Shown: in pieces, positions 43,801-55,014 of the stretch
Position numbering within the stretch: position 1 is the first letter of the stretch
Layout: every line of letters begins with the position of its first letter
NCBI GenBank assembly: GCA_002633005.1
Contig: NMRA01000189.1
Location: 266,805-330,804 of the forward strand
Length of the DNA: 64,000 nt
Origin: Phoronis australis
Lineage: Eukaryota; Phoronida; Phoronidae
Direction of reading: 5' to 3'
Notes under the pieces: generated by a model
What the model was told of the DNA's origin: nothing
Database searches by the model: none
The model's input: the letters and a program-made list of their open reading frames with translations, nothing else
Made by a program: the position numbers and the translations under genes

Positions 43801-46800
43801 GCTGTCTGTTATTTTGCATAATTTTGCCACCCTTTTTCTCGTAGTCTCGTTTCCTGTTTCGGTGAAGGCGAAAGGGACAGAAATAAAACGGAATAAAGTT
43901 CCTGTACTGGGCAAGTGATATGAACTGACTCACAACTTTTTATTTTGTTCACAGAGTAGAAGAAATCCCGCCAATGATATTTGTACAGTTCGAACTACGG
44001 TTCTTATACATGCAGCTGAAAACGACCAGGCCCTATCTGTTATTCTACATACACGCCACTAACCGTTACTTACTGGGACATGGTGCTGAATAACAAGGGC
44101 TCGTATCTATATGATCCCCCAGACAGAATGCCCGTCCATTGATTGACGGAGGGTTGACGCACTTGCGCGTCCGGTAAGTAATGCTTTCTCCGCACGAGCT
44201 GGAGCACCTGCGCCATTTGGACCATTCGCCCCAGCCACCGTCACCTAAATGAAATACCGTAGTAGTCAGACAAAAAAAATATCTCCTACAACAAGCGCTG
44301 GTTCATCAGCTAAGTCGGTCAAACCGTACATGAGGGTTTATATTCAATTCGTCCACCGACAAGTGCACAGAGGTAAGTCAATTAAATTAAAGAATCATTG
44401 TCTATTTTGTTTATGTAATTGAAAAAAGCACACTTTTATAGGCTGCTATTACGCTAGCAGTTTGATAGCCTTATCAATTACTGAAATCAGTGATTCATAA
44501 CAGTTGTGTAAACAAAGTTGTCCAGCCGAGATTTACCCACACCGTTTGGCGGTTTACCAAGCTCGATCAGAGCATGTGCAAATTGCACAAAACAAATTAA
44601 ACTGTTTTACAAGTGTTTATTTGGAAAACAAACATATCACCTGGCGTGGTGGCTTCTATAGTTCGTTCATGGACATGAGGTGTTGAAGCTCAAAAATTTT
44701 AAAGCTGCTTATTATTGCCAAAACAGTATGATACCGGTATTATGGCATGCGCCACGCACCCGCCAGGGGGGGCTCGGGGGGCTCGTGGCGAAGTGGGCAA
44801 AAAGGTCCGTCTACGAGAAACAAAAAGTCCGAGAAATTGAGACAAATGTCCACTAAACAAGCACAAACGCCCAATGCAGTGGTGCGCGTTTTTTTTAGTC
44901 CGCCGGCTATTTTGTTACCAAAAGGTCCGCAACGCTAGGAATTCGAGCTCCCTATATTGAAGGCTGGGTGCGCACATGTATGGAAACGTATGTCCAATCG
45001 ACAAGCAGTTCAGAAGTTGGAGCTTAGTAACCGCGAATAGAGTTAAGTTATTCAAACAGTTAAAAGTACAAAGATTGCATACCCACACACAAGGCTGTCG
45101 AGTTTGTCCCATGACAAATCTTAGTTTCTTTGTTGGATCCAAGACAGTTAACCGCGCCACGTGGGTGATAGCATGACCTTGTCCGCTGAATGACACCACA
45201 GTTGACGGCGCATTTTGTCCAGCTTGTCCACTGTGCCCAAGTGCCGTTTACTAGAACTTTCGTCAGTGGACCCGACTGAGACATAGGAGCTTTAAAAATA
45301 GGATTTGTGAATTCTTTTACCTGGTAATTCCAACTTGATGAACATCTGATTTATTGGTGTACGCTTAAAATGGAACAAGTTCTCTCGTTCAAAGCTCCAC
45401 TTATATGGGTTTGGTGAAAACTGACAAAATGTTGAAAAAAATGGAGTTCAAGCATGTAAATTGTACCATTATTAATAAAAATGTTGTCTCAGGCATTTAG
45501 ACAATGGTGGTCACGTTAAACAATGTTGTTCACATTAAACAAAAGTGGACCGTTCCGAATCACACGACGATAGAACTCTCCTTTGTCCCGGAGATAAGAA
45601 AGCGCGTGACCTCGTTTTGGAAATCAGGCACATTTTTGTGTCTCTCATTCATATGGATGTCGGGAAGGCGAGGAAGTTCACATCACACTTCCACTAATTC
45701 TTACGTCGGAATTGCTGCCCACAGCACAGCAGTAATACTTCGTTGGCATTGGAAGGACGAATAGAGTAATTCAAGCGAGAAAAAACTTATAAGGAATCGG
45801 ACAACAACAAATAACATGTGAAACTTCAATGGCTCGTAAACGAGGCAGCAAAAGTGCCTGACGGATGTTTACGGCATTGTGGGTAAATACAGCGAGATTC
45901 GAGTGTCACTGTGTAATCCGAGACGGCCTACAGTGAAATGAAAGATACTCTTTTGGTTTTATTTTTGTCAAGTTAAAATATGTATCAATGAATAATATTG
46001 AAAACTAGTTTTACTAAAATGTATTTCTAAATGAATTGATAGGGTTTTAAGATAACATCGTTTTTTTCAAAACGAACAGAACTTTAAATACAGATTCTCG
46101 TAATTCTAGTCGAGGCTTTAAGATTACATACTCAGCAATTTGATTGTTTCTCCAGACTCGTGGAAACACTACGAAAAATACTCCAGTGCATATTTTGCAA
46201 ACATAACTATCAGTCTGTCCATGGCCAGATTTAAAGTGGCATAGAACGCGAAAAACAGACTAAATCGCATTATTCAAAGTGGGTCGTTGACATTGAAGCA
46301 AAAGCCAAACTGCTCGTCATGTATTTCTACGGTTTGTTTGTAAGGATTTTGAGTTTCTGTTGATGTCAAAGCATTTCCCTTTAGTTTCTGATTTCAAAAA
46401 AAAACACCTGTCTCAGTGCCCTCGACTGTTCAAAATATGTGATGATAGGTAATCCATAAAACATTTTTTTTACAGAAAATATGCAACCTGAAACGTAGGA
46501 ACGTTTTAGATAGAAAATAGAGCTTCTGAGAGGTTATAACAGAAAGTCTCAGGTTCGAGACCCCGTCGAAATATGCTTACTACACTGCCGCAAACTCCGG
46601 CTACTTTATGTTTACGCTCCGATTGTATAATAAAGATCAATAGACCAGGAGGAGAACTATGGGCTAGACGACAAAGTTGAGCCATCCAAAACATGAAAAC
46701 TGAGAATGCAATTGAAATTTGCCCTAAAGTAGTAACATTCAAGAGGTATGTGCAAATATTCACATCCGTTTCAATCTGAGATTGACACCACCTTTAGGGT

Positions 46801-49800
46801 GATATTCGTTACATCTATCAGCTAATGTTTATACAACGTGATTCTTACGTGTACACCGACTATTGTGACAGACGCGCGTTTGCGAAGCTTCCCCCGTACA
46901 ATTGTGTCCGCCAACACATCTCCGCGTTCTTTTTTTGGTTCCACCTTCGCACGAAGAGTTACAATTGGTCCATGTACTCCATTTCACCCATTGGCCATCC
47001 ACTAAGCAGCATTTAAAATAAAAAGTGAAGTAATATCATGAATGCACGCCCGTTAAAGACGTAGGTACTGTGGTGCCTACGCAAAACGGATTGTTTTAGA
47101 ACCCCCTGGACCTCCTCAACTCACGACACCCTCGACCCACGACAACATCGACCCACGACCCCCTCGATCCACGACCCTCTTGACCCATGACCTGTACCAA
47201 TAGATGTAGTATGTTTTCGCGTTTTACTCATTTCATAATCACGCGCTAACAACTTTCCCAAAAGACTTACTTACACGCGAGTCTGCTCTGGCTCAAGCCA
47301 GGTGGTTAAAAACAGGAAGTGGTGCAAGAACACGATCTGATATAGCGAATTACGAACGTGCTATCGTTGCCACGGTAATACATACATGTATAGTTCCACG
47401 AGTAGCCACCAATGGCCCTGTTCTACTAACTTAGAGAGAGAGAGAAAGAGAGTACGTTAACGTGAATGGACGTATTTTCACATTTTTATTATTTGCTTTC
47501 TGTTGTATACTCGTTTACAATATACTTCATGTAACATCAAGACATTTTTTTAGTTAACAGTTTATTTTTGAAAGTGTATTTACTAAAAAAATTACATATT
47601 CATCGGTTCCTAGTATTCCCCCAAAAGCTTGAATCTGTCATTCACTGAAGAGCAGACGAGACGATTACGCTTTGCCGGGAACGACATTTGTAACGTTGGT
47701 AGGTCTTTAATTTGATTTGGTCGCGTTGCTTTGCCATCAAGTTCGTTTTGTTTTCGTTTGTTCTCACTCTACATCGTCGTCTTTTCAGTTAACTTCGCCA
47801 AGTGTCGCTCAAGACTGTAGCCTATTTCTTACTGATTTCTTACATCTTCGTTAGTCATATGAATGTCATCGTGTTGTTCATACTCTCCAGTTTCATCATC
47901 GTAACCATCATAGTCGTCATCATCTCCATCGTCGTCTTTTCGGTTAATTTCGCCAAGTGTAGCTCCTCCGAGCAATCTCGTTTTTTTGTTTGTGGCTTTC
48001 AAACCTGCCAAATCACTCTCTTGATTGCAAAAAAAAAAACACAGTGAAAAGCCAGCCGAGCTCACGTACCGACTCGTTGGTCTTGCAAGTCAGCGCTTGC
48101 TCTATGTTCAGATCGAGTCGAGCTTGTGTAGACTGAGTCGAGGGGTTTGTGGGTCGTGGGCTGAGGGGTCGTGCATCGAGGGGATCACAGGTCGAGGGGG
48201 TCGTGGAGCTCGAGGGGATTTTTGAACAATCCCCGCAAAACAATGGTTGCAAGAAGTCTTGATTTTTTGGCTAATAAAGAAAAACGCTTAGTTTTAATTT
48301 CACACCCCTTTTCTTCATTCAATAGCAAATTCTCGCCGACCACACTTCAGTGGTGGTCACGTTGCTGGTATAGCTGTTAGTACGTTACGCGAATCCACAG
48401 CTTGTTGCGGAACGTCAATGTGTTCGTGTGAGAACACCTGTATTGCACTCGTTCACGTTAAAATATGCGTGTGTCTTGAAAAATGAAAAATGCTGTAGGT
48501 TAGGTCTCACATAACGGAAAGTTCCGTGCTCTACCGTTTTATGGGGAACGATACATTGGACATTACTTTCTGGACATAATTCTCTTATAGGGTGGGATCC
48601 TGAACTTTTAAATGAGGGAGTCGGATCAAGGATTTTTAAAAGAGGGAGTCCAAGTCAGCAATTGGAAAATGCTAGATATGATATCACTAAAACCAAGAGA
48701 AAAGGGGTCCAGAGTCCGGACCCCCTTGACCCTGGATCCGTCTTTGACATTCTGAGGAAAAGTTCGGCATTTTCTTTTGTCGTTAAGAAGACTTAATGTT
48801 TGTTCATCACAGTGTCACGTACATTCAGAAAATTATAATGATTGCGTAATTAAAAGCGTATTGTTACCTGGTACATTGTCACACGGTATACACCGATACA
48901 GATTTTTGGCAAGAGTCTCCTGCAACAGAGTAAAAACAGCACAAATTCACAAACGGCAAACAAAGACAAAAGAACGAAAGCTTGTATTTAGAATCCGGAA
49001 ATACGTCACAAATTAAACTTGAATACTCGGTGCAACGATTTATTTTCGTCAACTCGTAAATTACGTAAAAACACGGTACTGAATTAGCAATACATGTATA
49101 AGGTCTCTCAGTGGTTTTACAGGGCGCTAAATGTGTTTTTCTCATATCCAGGAATCTCAAAATTCTGCAGTGCACTAGAAGTCACTGTTCACTCCAAACT
49201 GCAGCTAGGAAAATATATAGCCTTTAAAATCGAGTTTTTAAGCATTTAATAAAAAGTGTGGACTCCTTGGAGTTCTGTTTATAGTGAGTGTCTGTGACAC
49301 TGTGTGATGTGCGTGACCGAGTGGGTGAATGATATTCTAAGTACGCTTCGTGTTTCAAGTAATGACATTTTACATTTTGAAATATCGGTATTTAATTTTC
49401 AATAATTGATTGGAAAACGGATAACTTGTATAGTTCCAACGTAAATAGCTTGGAATTGAACATTGCTATTTCACCAAGGTGGAGGACTATGAACAAACGG
49501 AACTACATGTACTTTCATTTTTCTACAGTGAATATTTCATAAAGTATGAACGACAGGGGGCAGCAACTGAACAAGAAATTAGTTTTTCTGCTAGTAGAGT
49601 CAATTGTGGTATTTTCCATGTCTTGTAAAAAATACTTTGGGAATCTTGGTTTCCAAAATATTAAGCATTTTCGTGATGCCAATAGGCACACCCCTAAATG
49701 ACACATGACATTTACCCACAATGATGAACCTAAGTTGGGCACTTAAATCACTTTTGGTCTGATTATCAACACTTTGCAACAAATTCAGCTCGTCACTCGC

Positions 49801-51241
49801 AATTCTAACGTCAAGAAAACTTTACTTATGGTGAGCTTCAGTCCTGACACTGAAAAATAGCGAGCTGAAAGGAAGATATAAATCTTTCTGTTTTATCCAA
49901 CTCAGCTCGCAAATGTGTAAAACCCAACCTACCGCAAACTGGGTCAACAATAAGTTGCCTTTTTGTAATACCGCAAAAAAGAGGAATGTTGAAATCGTGA
50001 TATCCCCCTGAGTTCAAGTCCAGGAGGTAAGAAAGCGCTTGGTTTCATTGACCTACTTTTGGAATATCTAGCACAAGTGAAGCCGGAAACCGGCGAGGTG
50101 CAGGCTGTTGAAATGATTCCTGGGAAGCTTTCAGTAACGCTAGGACCTGCGCTAGGCAGAATGGTGAATGTTGAAAAAGACACCTTTGTACCGCTGACGA
50201 CACATTCACGCTGGCACATCTAGCGGTGGTCATGAGTATTCACGATGAGAGTTCATGAACATTTTTCACTTACTGCTTAACCCTGACTTGGCCTAATTGC
50301 GAGAACACCTGCAGTAATACAACACTGATATTGCGGCATTGTAGGTACATACAGCAAGATTCAGGTGTCACTGTTTATTCAGAGACGGTCCTGTTCGTTT
50401 CACAAAGTTTCTAACGGATGGCGAAAACGCATGAGCGTGTGTGTGTTTATGCGTGTGTGTGTTTATGCGTGTGTGTGTTTTTTATGCGTGTGTGTGTACG
50501 CGTGCGTGTACGTGTGTGCACGCGCACAGATTTGCGGGCTGAGAGTAATTTAAATCTACGTCAAATAATAATCCGAGCTTTCGGTATCAGTCCTTGACTA
50601 GGCAAACGGACATGCGCGGGAAGGCATAGTACAGATGTCAAAACCCTGTTTGAAGAATTGGATCTTCCGGTCCTCCCCAAAAATTAATTTCACGAGCGTG
50701 TAATGCTGAAATCTTGACCTTTATCAGCAAAACATTGTACTCTAGTACCGTACTTTATATACTTAAGTACGTTTACCATTTATAATGTCAATCTTGTATA
50801 TGCCGCACAAGTATATAATGAAAATATGTATATTCATATATGGTGGTAATTATGTTATACTTTTCATACCCAGATAAGATGTTTTATGGTACATTCTGAG
50901 GTTAACTCGATTTACGGCACATTATGCAGTTCGTAGTAAACAATAAAGGGTGTACTCGAGTGCGTTTTTGTTATAGACTTTTTAGAGTAGACCTAACCCG
51001 GATTTCTACCTTTGTACACCCACTGTCTCATGTGCCTGTGGGGTATCAAATCCTTATGACGTTTGGTTTTACACTTACGCAACACAGTAGCTTCAGAAAC
51101 ATGGCTATCGAATTACCTTCACGGCGAAAAATCCTTTTGCGTTTGGTAATCGGCAGCAATCTTCGCTGCTATTAATTTCTTTCCTGATCTGTCCTTTGCA
51201 GGTGTCGTTAGTTTTAACCTTTCTGTAACACCGGAATCCAT
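40872..51241 (-). CDS. properdin-like secreted protein: TB-like domain plus five thrombospondin type-1 repeats (5' end missing)
   Basis: Seven minus-strand exons: 51241-51117, 48919-48868, 47001-46849, 45250-45083, 44244-44074, 42061-41885 and 41053-40872 (TAG), 341 codons. All have AG acceptors and, except the last, GT donors, with phases 1-0, 0-1, then 1-1 throughout, so they splice in frame. Exons 1-2 encode a TB-like module: FRCYRKV, DTCKGQI, SSEDCCRLPNAKGFF, RCIPCD. This is the Cys pattern of the properdin N-terminus; follistatin's is similar but is followed by other domains. Each later exon is one TSR with WxxWxxWxxC (C-mannosylation motif), an RTR-type stretch and six Cys. Properdin has six TSRs plus TB and stabilises the alternative complement convertase; here there are five. 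The signal-peptide exon was not found. Properdin-like architecture is well supported; complement function is inference. Confidence 0.82.
41255..41605 (+). repeat. CAC/CCAT-rich simple repeat
   Basis: Long run of CACCAC, CACCATCACCACC and similar triplets, within the last intron of the properdin-like gene. Translations are His/Pro/Ser-rich low complexity, not coding. Confidence 0.9.
43557..43664 (+). mobile_element. GTTCAGTAACGCTAGG-family MITE, 5'-truncated
   Basis: Only the right two thirds remain: CAGACCTAGTCAAGAAGTCA, then CACGTGTTTTCATTTAAA, then GGTCCTAGCGTTACTGAACG. It lies in an intron of the properdin-like gene. Confidence 0.85.
44757..44981 (+). mobile_element. AAAAAGGTCCG-type dispersed element, copy C
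   Basis: CCAGGGGGGGCTCGG, AAAAAGGTCCGTC, GAGAAACAAAAAGTCCGAG, CCACTAAACAAGCAC, TTACCAAAAGGTCCG and AAGGCTGGGTGCGCACATG in the family order. It sits about 100 bases from the thrombospondin exon ending at 45083. Confidence 0.75.
46220..46430 (+). repeat. dispersed repeat related to 34441-34625
   Basis: Shares GAAAAACAGACTAAATYGCAT, a middle segment with ACGGTTTGTT and AAAGCATTTYYCTTT with the block at 34441-34625. Class unknown; intronic to the properdin-like gene. Confidence 0.5.
47088..48232 (+). mobile_element. non-autonomous DNA transposon with inverted subterminal minisatellites, copy 2
   Basis: Ends are GGATTGTTTTAGAACCCC and its imperfect inverse GGGGATTTTTGAACAATCC. Just inside the left end are about six ~15-base units of the type CCCTCGACCCACGAC (47105-47190). 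Just inside the right end the complement, GGTCGTGG/TCGAGGGG, is repeated facing inward (48130-48220). The body matches 6114-7027 but lacks its nested hAT-like MITE and has gained a ~210-base GTC/ATC-rich unit (47772-47990) like those at 2790-3605. It lies in the intron between the second TB exon and the first TSR exon of the properdin-like gene. Confidence 0.8.
48591..48745. mobile_element. possible MITE with GGATCC-type ends
   Basis: AGGGTGGGATCCTGAACTTT at the left and GACCCTGGATCCGTC at the right are roughly inverted, with AGGGAGTC repeated inside. Small size and inverted ends suggest a MITE, but there is no second copy in the window. Confidence 0.35.
50128..50160 (+). repeat. terminal fragment of the GTTCAGTAACGCTAGG-family MITE
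   Basis: TTTCAGTAACGCTAGGACCT followed by GCGCTAGG matches the left end of the family and then stops. A solo end or truncated copy in the long first intron of the properdin-like gene. Confidence 0.55.
50436..50527 (+). repeat. GT-rich microsatellite
   Basis: Runs of GTGTGT broken by TTTATGC and CACGCGC. It gives Cys/Val/Tyr-only peptides, not coding. Confidence 0.95.
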
Positions 51242-51458
51242 CTGTAGGTAAATCAGCTTTTGAGATAAATGATGGAAATATTCCCGGTGACAAACCAATA
51301 AACCATAGGCTGGAATATTGGTGTACTACTCTTAGTTTTGGGTACAGAGTTTTGTTAGAGCAATGACGCGATAAGCATCGTACATGTAGGTAGCTTTAGC
51401 GACAGCGTTTTACGCTCTCATGTCCCGCTACATTTACTTATGTTAAGTGGCAAGACCA

Positions 51459-52227
51459 GGGGCCCGTTCCAAGAAAATGACTTAGCTAAGACAACTCTTA
51501 AATTTTAGTAAATTTTAAAATACAAGTTAAATTTGTCTCAAAACCAATTCAAGAAAGTTCGACTTAAGTGTGTGACATAAGTTTTGTCTTAATTTTGACT
51601 AACTTACCGTATGTGGAAGTTTCAAAGTTTGGAATTTAAGACAAATATTAAACTTAAGTAAAAAATGAACTTAAGTTTCTTGGAACAGGCCCCAGGCGCC
51701 CGTTCCAAGAAACTGATTAAAGTTCATGTAACAGATAAAGTTTCCACTGAACATCAAAAATGTGTATTTCACCTCATCAGGCATACGTTTCAGTTCAGTT
51801 ACACGTGATAACGATTGATTTCGTGTAAACAAAGGATGGAAACACCCTTCTCCTAAGCCTGTCGCTAGCGAAGTACCCGGCACGCCGGCATGTCCAGGTA
51901 ACAAAGGCGCACTGAGACGCAACACAAACATTAGCATAAGAATAAATGAACAACAACTAAATAAGCATAACAATAAATGTATCGTTGCTAACGTCCCGTC
52001 ACATTCATTTTTGACTTAAGTCTAAGATTCGTCTCAAATTCCGAACTTTGAAACTTACACATCTTAGTAATAAGATAGTCAAAATTAAGACAAAACTTAA
52101 GTCAAAAACTTAAGTCGAACTTGAGATTTCTTTTTTGAAATGGTCTTGAGACAGATTTAAGTCTTATCTTAAAATTGACTGAAAGTTAAGATCTTTCTTA
52201 GCAAAGTCAGTTTTCTTGGAACGGGAC
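51459..52227. mobile_element. pair of inverted MITE copies (GGGCCCGTTCCAAGAAA family)
   Basis: The element at 51459-51693 starts GGGGCCCGTTCCAAGAAAAT and ends TTTCTTGGAACAGGCCCC. The segment 52010-52226, read in reverse, aligns with it over its whole length (TTGTCTCAA, AGTTCGACTTAAG, AAGTTTTGTCTTAATTTTG, AAGTTTCAAAGTT). A third end (CGCCCGTTCCAAGAAACTGA) begins at 51697. Together they form a ~770-base inverted repeat with a ~310-base spacer, starting about 220 bases upstream of the first recognised exon of the properdin-like gene. Confidence 0.75.
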
Positions 52228-52229
52228 GG

Positions 52230-55010
52230 AACTGCGGAAATGTCCTTTCACTTGAGTTTTTGCGTTAACACAAAATAATTGAGTTCCGATTGTGATCTCT
52301 CTGTTCAACGTGCGCAGTGCACACACAAAATCGCACGTGCATATCTGTTCTATAAATGCACATGCAAAAGCCTCATCATGGAAAATTGCACCTATGACAT
52401 GCACTTTGCTACTAGTTGTAATTATGTCTGTCCGTCATTTCGACTTTTTCGCTACTTAAAGTGACAAAAACTGCCACGATGAAGCACAAATAGAATGCGC
52501 AAAATTGAGATTACGTAAATTTATCTCAGACAACGCTTCAAGCTTAAACTGTGTTCAAAAGCTCTTTTATCAGAAAGACTTCGATTTTCTGGCGCAAACG
52601 TATTTTTCTTTCAGCTTTGGTTTCACAAAATCTGCGAGATCAATGACTGATGACTTTCCCGGCTGTTGAACAGCATTACTTTACGTGTCGCCTTACTCGC
52701 AGGCTTACGAAAGATACTATAAAATCTTTGGGCTTACTTAGCCTAATACGTCTAACAGCACAGTACTAAGGGGCATGCTGCATTGATTATCAGATAATCG
52801 GGTTTTCAAAGCGCACTTGCCATTTAAAAAGCGAGTTTTGCATAATTATGCCGCTGAGAGCCGAGATCATTCGGGATTTCGATCGATTAATTAGTGAAAG
52901 AATGGAAGCAGCAATAAATTTTTCCAAAAGCAATAATTAGGTTTAAGCTGAAAATCTATCCGAAGTATACATGAATGCCGAGCTATCTCTGCACGTAGGG
53001 GAAGGGATGCTAGACTCACCATGCTGCCCACCAAACTTCGGCATTTCTGAAAACGTTCAACACATCTCACGCGGCGGTGCTAAGCGCTAGATTTCGTTAC
53101 TAAATGCTTATCCCAGAGAAGTTACTACCCCGACGTCCTTCGGCCTTCGTCTCTTTTTCACCCCATAATCAACAAGTACACACTGCCCGCGTCGGCTATT
53201 TTGAAGGCGCTTAGCAATGAAAAATAGTTGACGAGGTCGCCTCTTCGATTTCAGCTGGGTATTGCATTTGACTGGCAGCTTTTGAAAGAAATCGACTATT
53301 TGTAATAAAATCTCAAAAAACACAACTCTTTGTTGTTTTATATTCAAGGCTAATCAAGTCAAGTCATCAGTCCTATCCCAAGAAGATTTTTTGATGTAAA
53401 ACCTATTGTGTCTATTAAATCCAAAAACTATTTTAAATTTGCAAATATCTTCTACAAAGACAAAAATGAGTTCCATGTCGGAAGTAATGTACCGGTCACA
53501 TATTGTAAATGTCAGCCAAGCCGGCTAAGACGTGATCTTATTTTAGCTTGTGTCGCCTTGCTGTTCTCACCGAAGTCGTCGAAGTCGTCAACTAGATTTT
53601 TAAAATAAACCAAGGTTGCTGGTTGTGTATGTTTTACATATTTCTCAAAGTTCGATCTAGATGGTAATGTTCAATGGTTGAATAACGGGTCTTCAGTCAG
53701 AGGAGAATACGACGATGACGATGACGGTGATGGCGATTTTTAACGATGCCCGACGGACATGGGGTGTAAACCTATTTCCAAAGTCGACGAAGTTCCCAAA
53801 AATGCGTTAAAAACGTGACATTTGCAAAATTATGCATGGCAGTTGGAGTTTGAAAATGCACACTATGCATACACCTTAAAATTAAATAACAACTAAATAT
53901 TCTACTCACCACATACCGCTGACATTACCCATAATACCAGCCAGATGATACGCCACATCGTGCAACCAGGGACGTGTGAAGAACGTACTGCAACAAATTA
54001 CTGCCAATGAGCGCCTTAGGCCTAGGCTTTATAACCAAAAATGTAACGGGATATGTACAAGAGAGTGAGAATTTGTTACTTTAAAACTGACGCGTTCAGT
54101 TGCTGTTTCAGGCTTTTGATCAACCAGTATGAAGCCCGGGCCGCCATTGAGAAGGACGATCCCAAATATGGGAAGGGCATGGAAAGGGCAGTGTGAACAG
54201 ACCTTCAAGTGGGAATGGTGTGCATAAAAAAGGAAGGCGGGACGAGAAACTGGAAGGACATAGGAAGGACAAATCACTGCTTCATCACCTAACGATGTTA
54301 GATGTCAGTGTCGCGTCACCTATTGCAAACACGAAAATGTTTATCTCACAGTTCTGAAGATATAACCCTCGTCCCCACGAAGCACTATGGAAATGCAATT
54401 TCATGTAAAAAGCAACTTCAGCTCCCGAAAATGTGATTCAATCCTCAGTCGGTATTGGTAACCATGTACACTTTCACTGCTCCGTCATTTCCACTTCTTG
54501 TCTGTACTTGGGCATATTTTGAGTCTGATCTTCCCATTGGAAGATCCGTCCTTCCCACTGACTGTCCGATGGCCAAAGTGGACAAAGGCCTGACAGCAAG
54601 TAAAATCGAACCGTATCTCCTTACAGATGTCTCTTGCAAAACACTCGTTTTTCCCTTCCACAGCTGTCTTACGGTTGTTAAGGTTAGCAGCCCAGGGCTA
54701 CAATATCAGTAACAAGTTAAGTTGTCCAAGCCAGCGCAGTAGGTGGAGAGTTCAATCAGCATGGCTGAAGCCCAACGCAGTCTGTGCTCCGTTAGCTATA
54801 CTCGGATACTTATTTGCTGGGCTCGTACATGACGCGATGCCTGGCGGCTGTGAACAGGCGCAGAAAAGTCACTTCAAACGACCACGGATGTATAAAAAGC
54901 GACGTTTTTCTTCGAAAAAGTTGTGAGGGCTACCTCTATTTGGCTTGTTTTCGCCGAAGTTACGATACATCATCGCTTCACTAACGAAACCAAGGTGACA
55001 GCTTGGCTGT
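52230..55010. other. no gene recognised
   Basis: Segment 53905-54005 resembles 34060-34170. A short minus-strand segment reading MPKFGGQH before a donor-like GTGAGT (~53030) was considered and not accepted. Otherwise I see only random short frames. Confidence 0.35.
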
Positions 55011-55014
55011 TTCG

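Noticed and set aside
46500-46590. tRNA-like segment with GGTTCGAGACC B box
   Set aside because: No convincing A box at the right distance and no stems; perhaps a decayed SINE.
51671-51973. Hydrophobic minus-strand frame as signal peptide of the properdin-like gene
   Set aside because: The long frame begins at a non-ATG codon and lies between two MITE copies; only a short internal ATG version could work, so it is noted as a weak possibility and not annotated.
53020-53050. ATG segment MPKFGGQH followed by GTGAGT on the minus strand as a first exon
   Set aside because: Phase would fit the exon at 51241, but a secreted protein needs a signal peptide and this peptide has none.
54445-54712. Frames on both strands near 54.5 kb that looked partly protein-like
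   Set aside because: No motif, no splice pattern that joins a neighbour, and equal openness on both strands.
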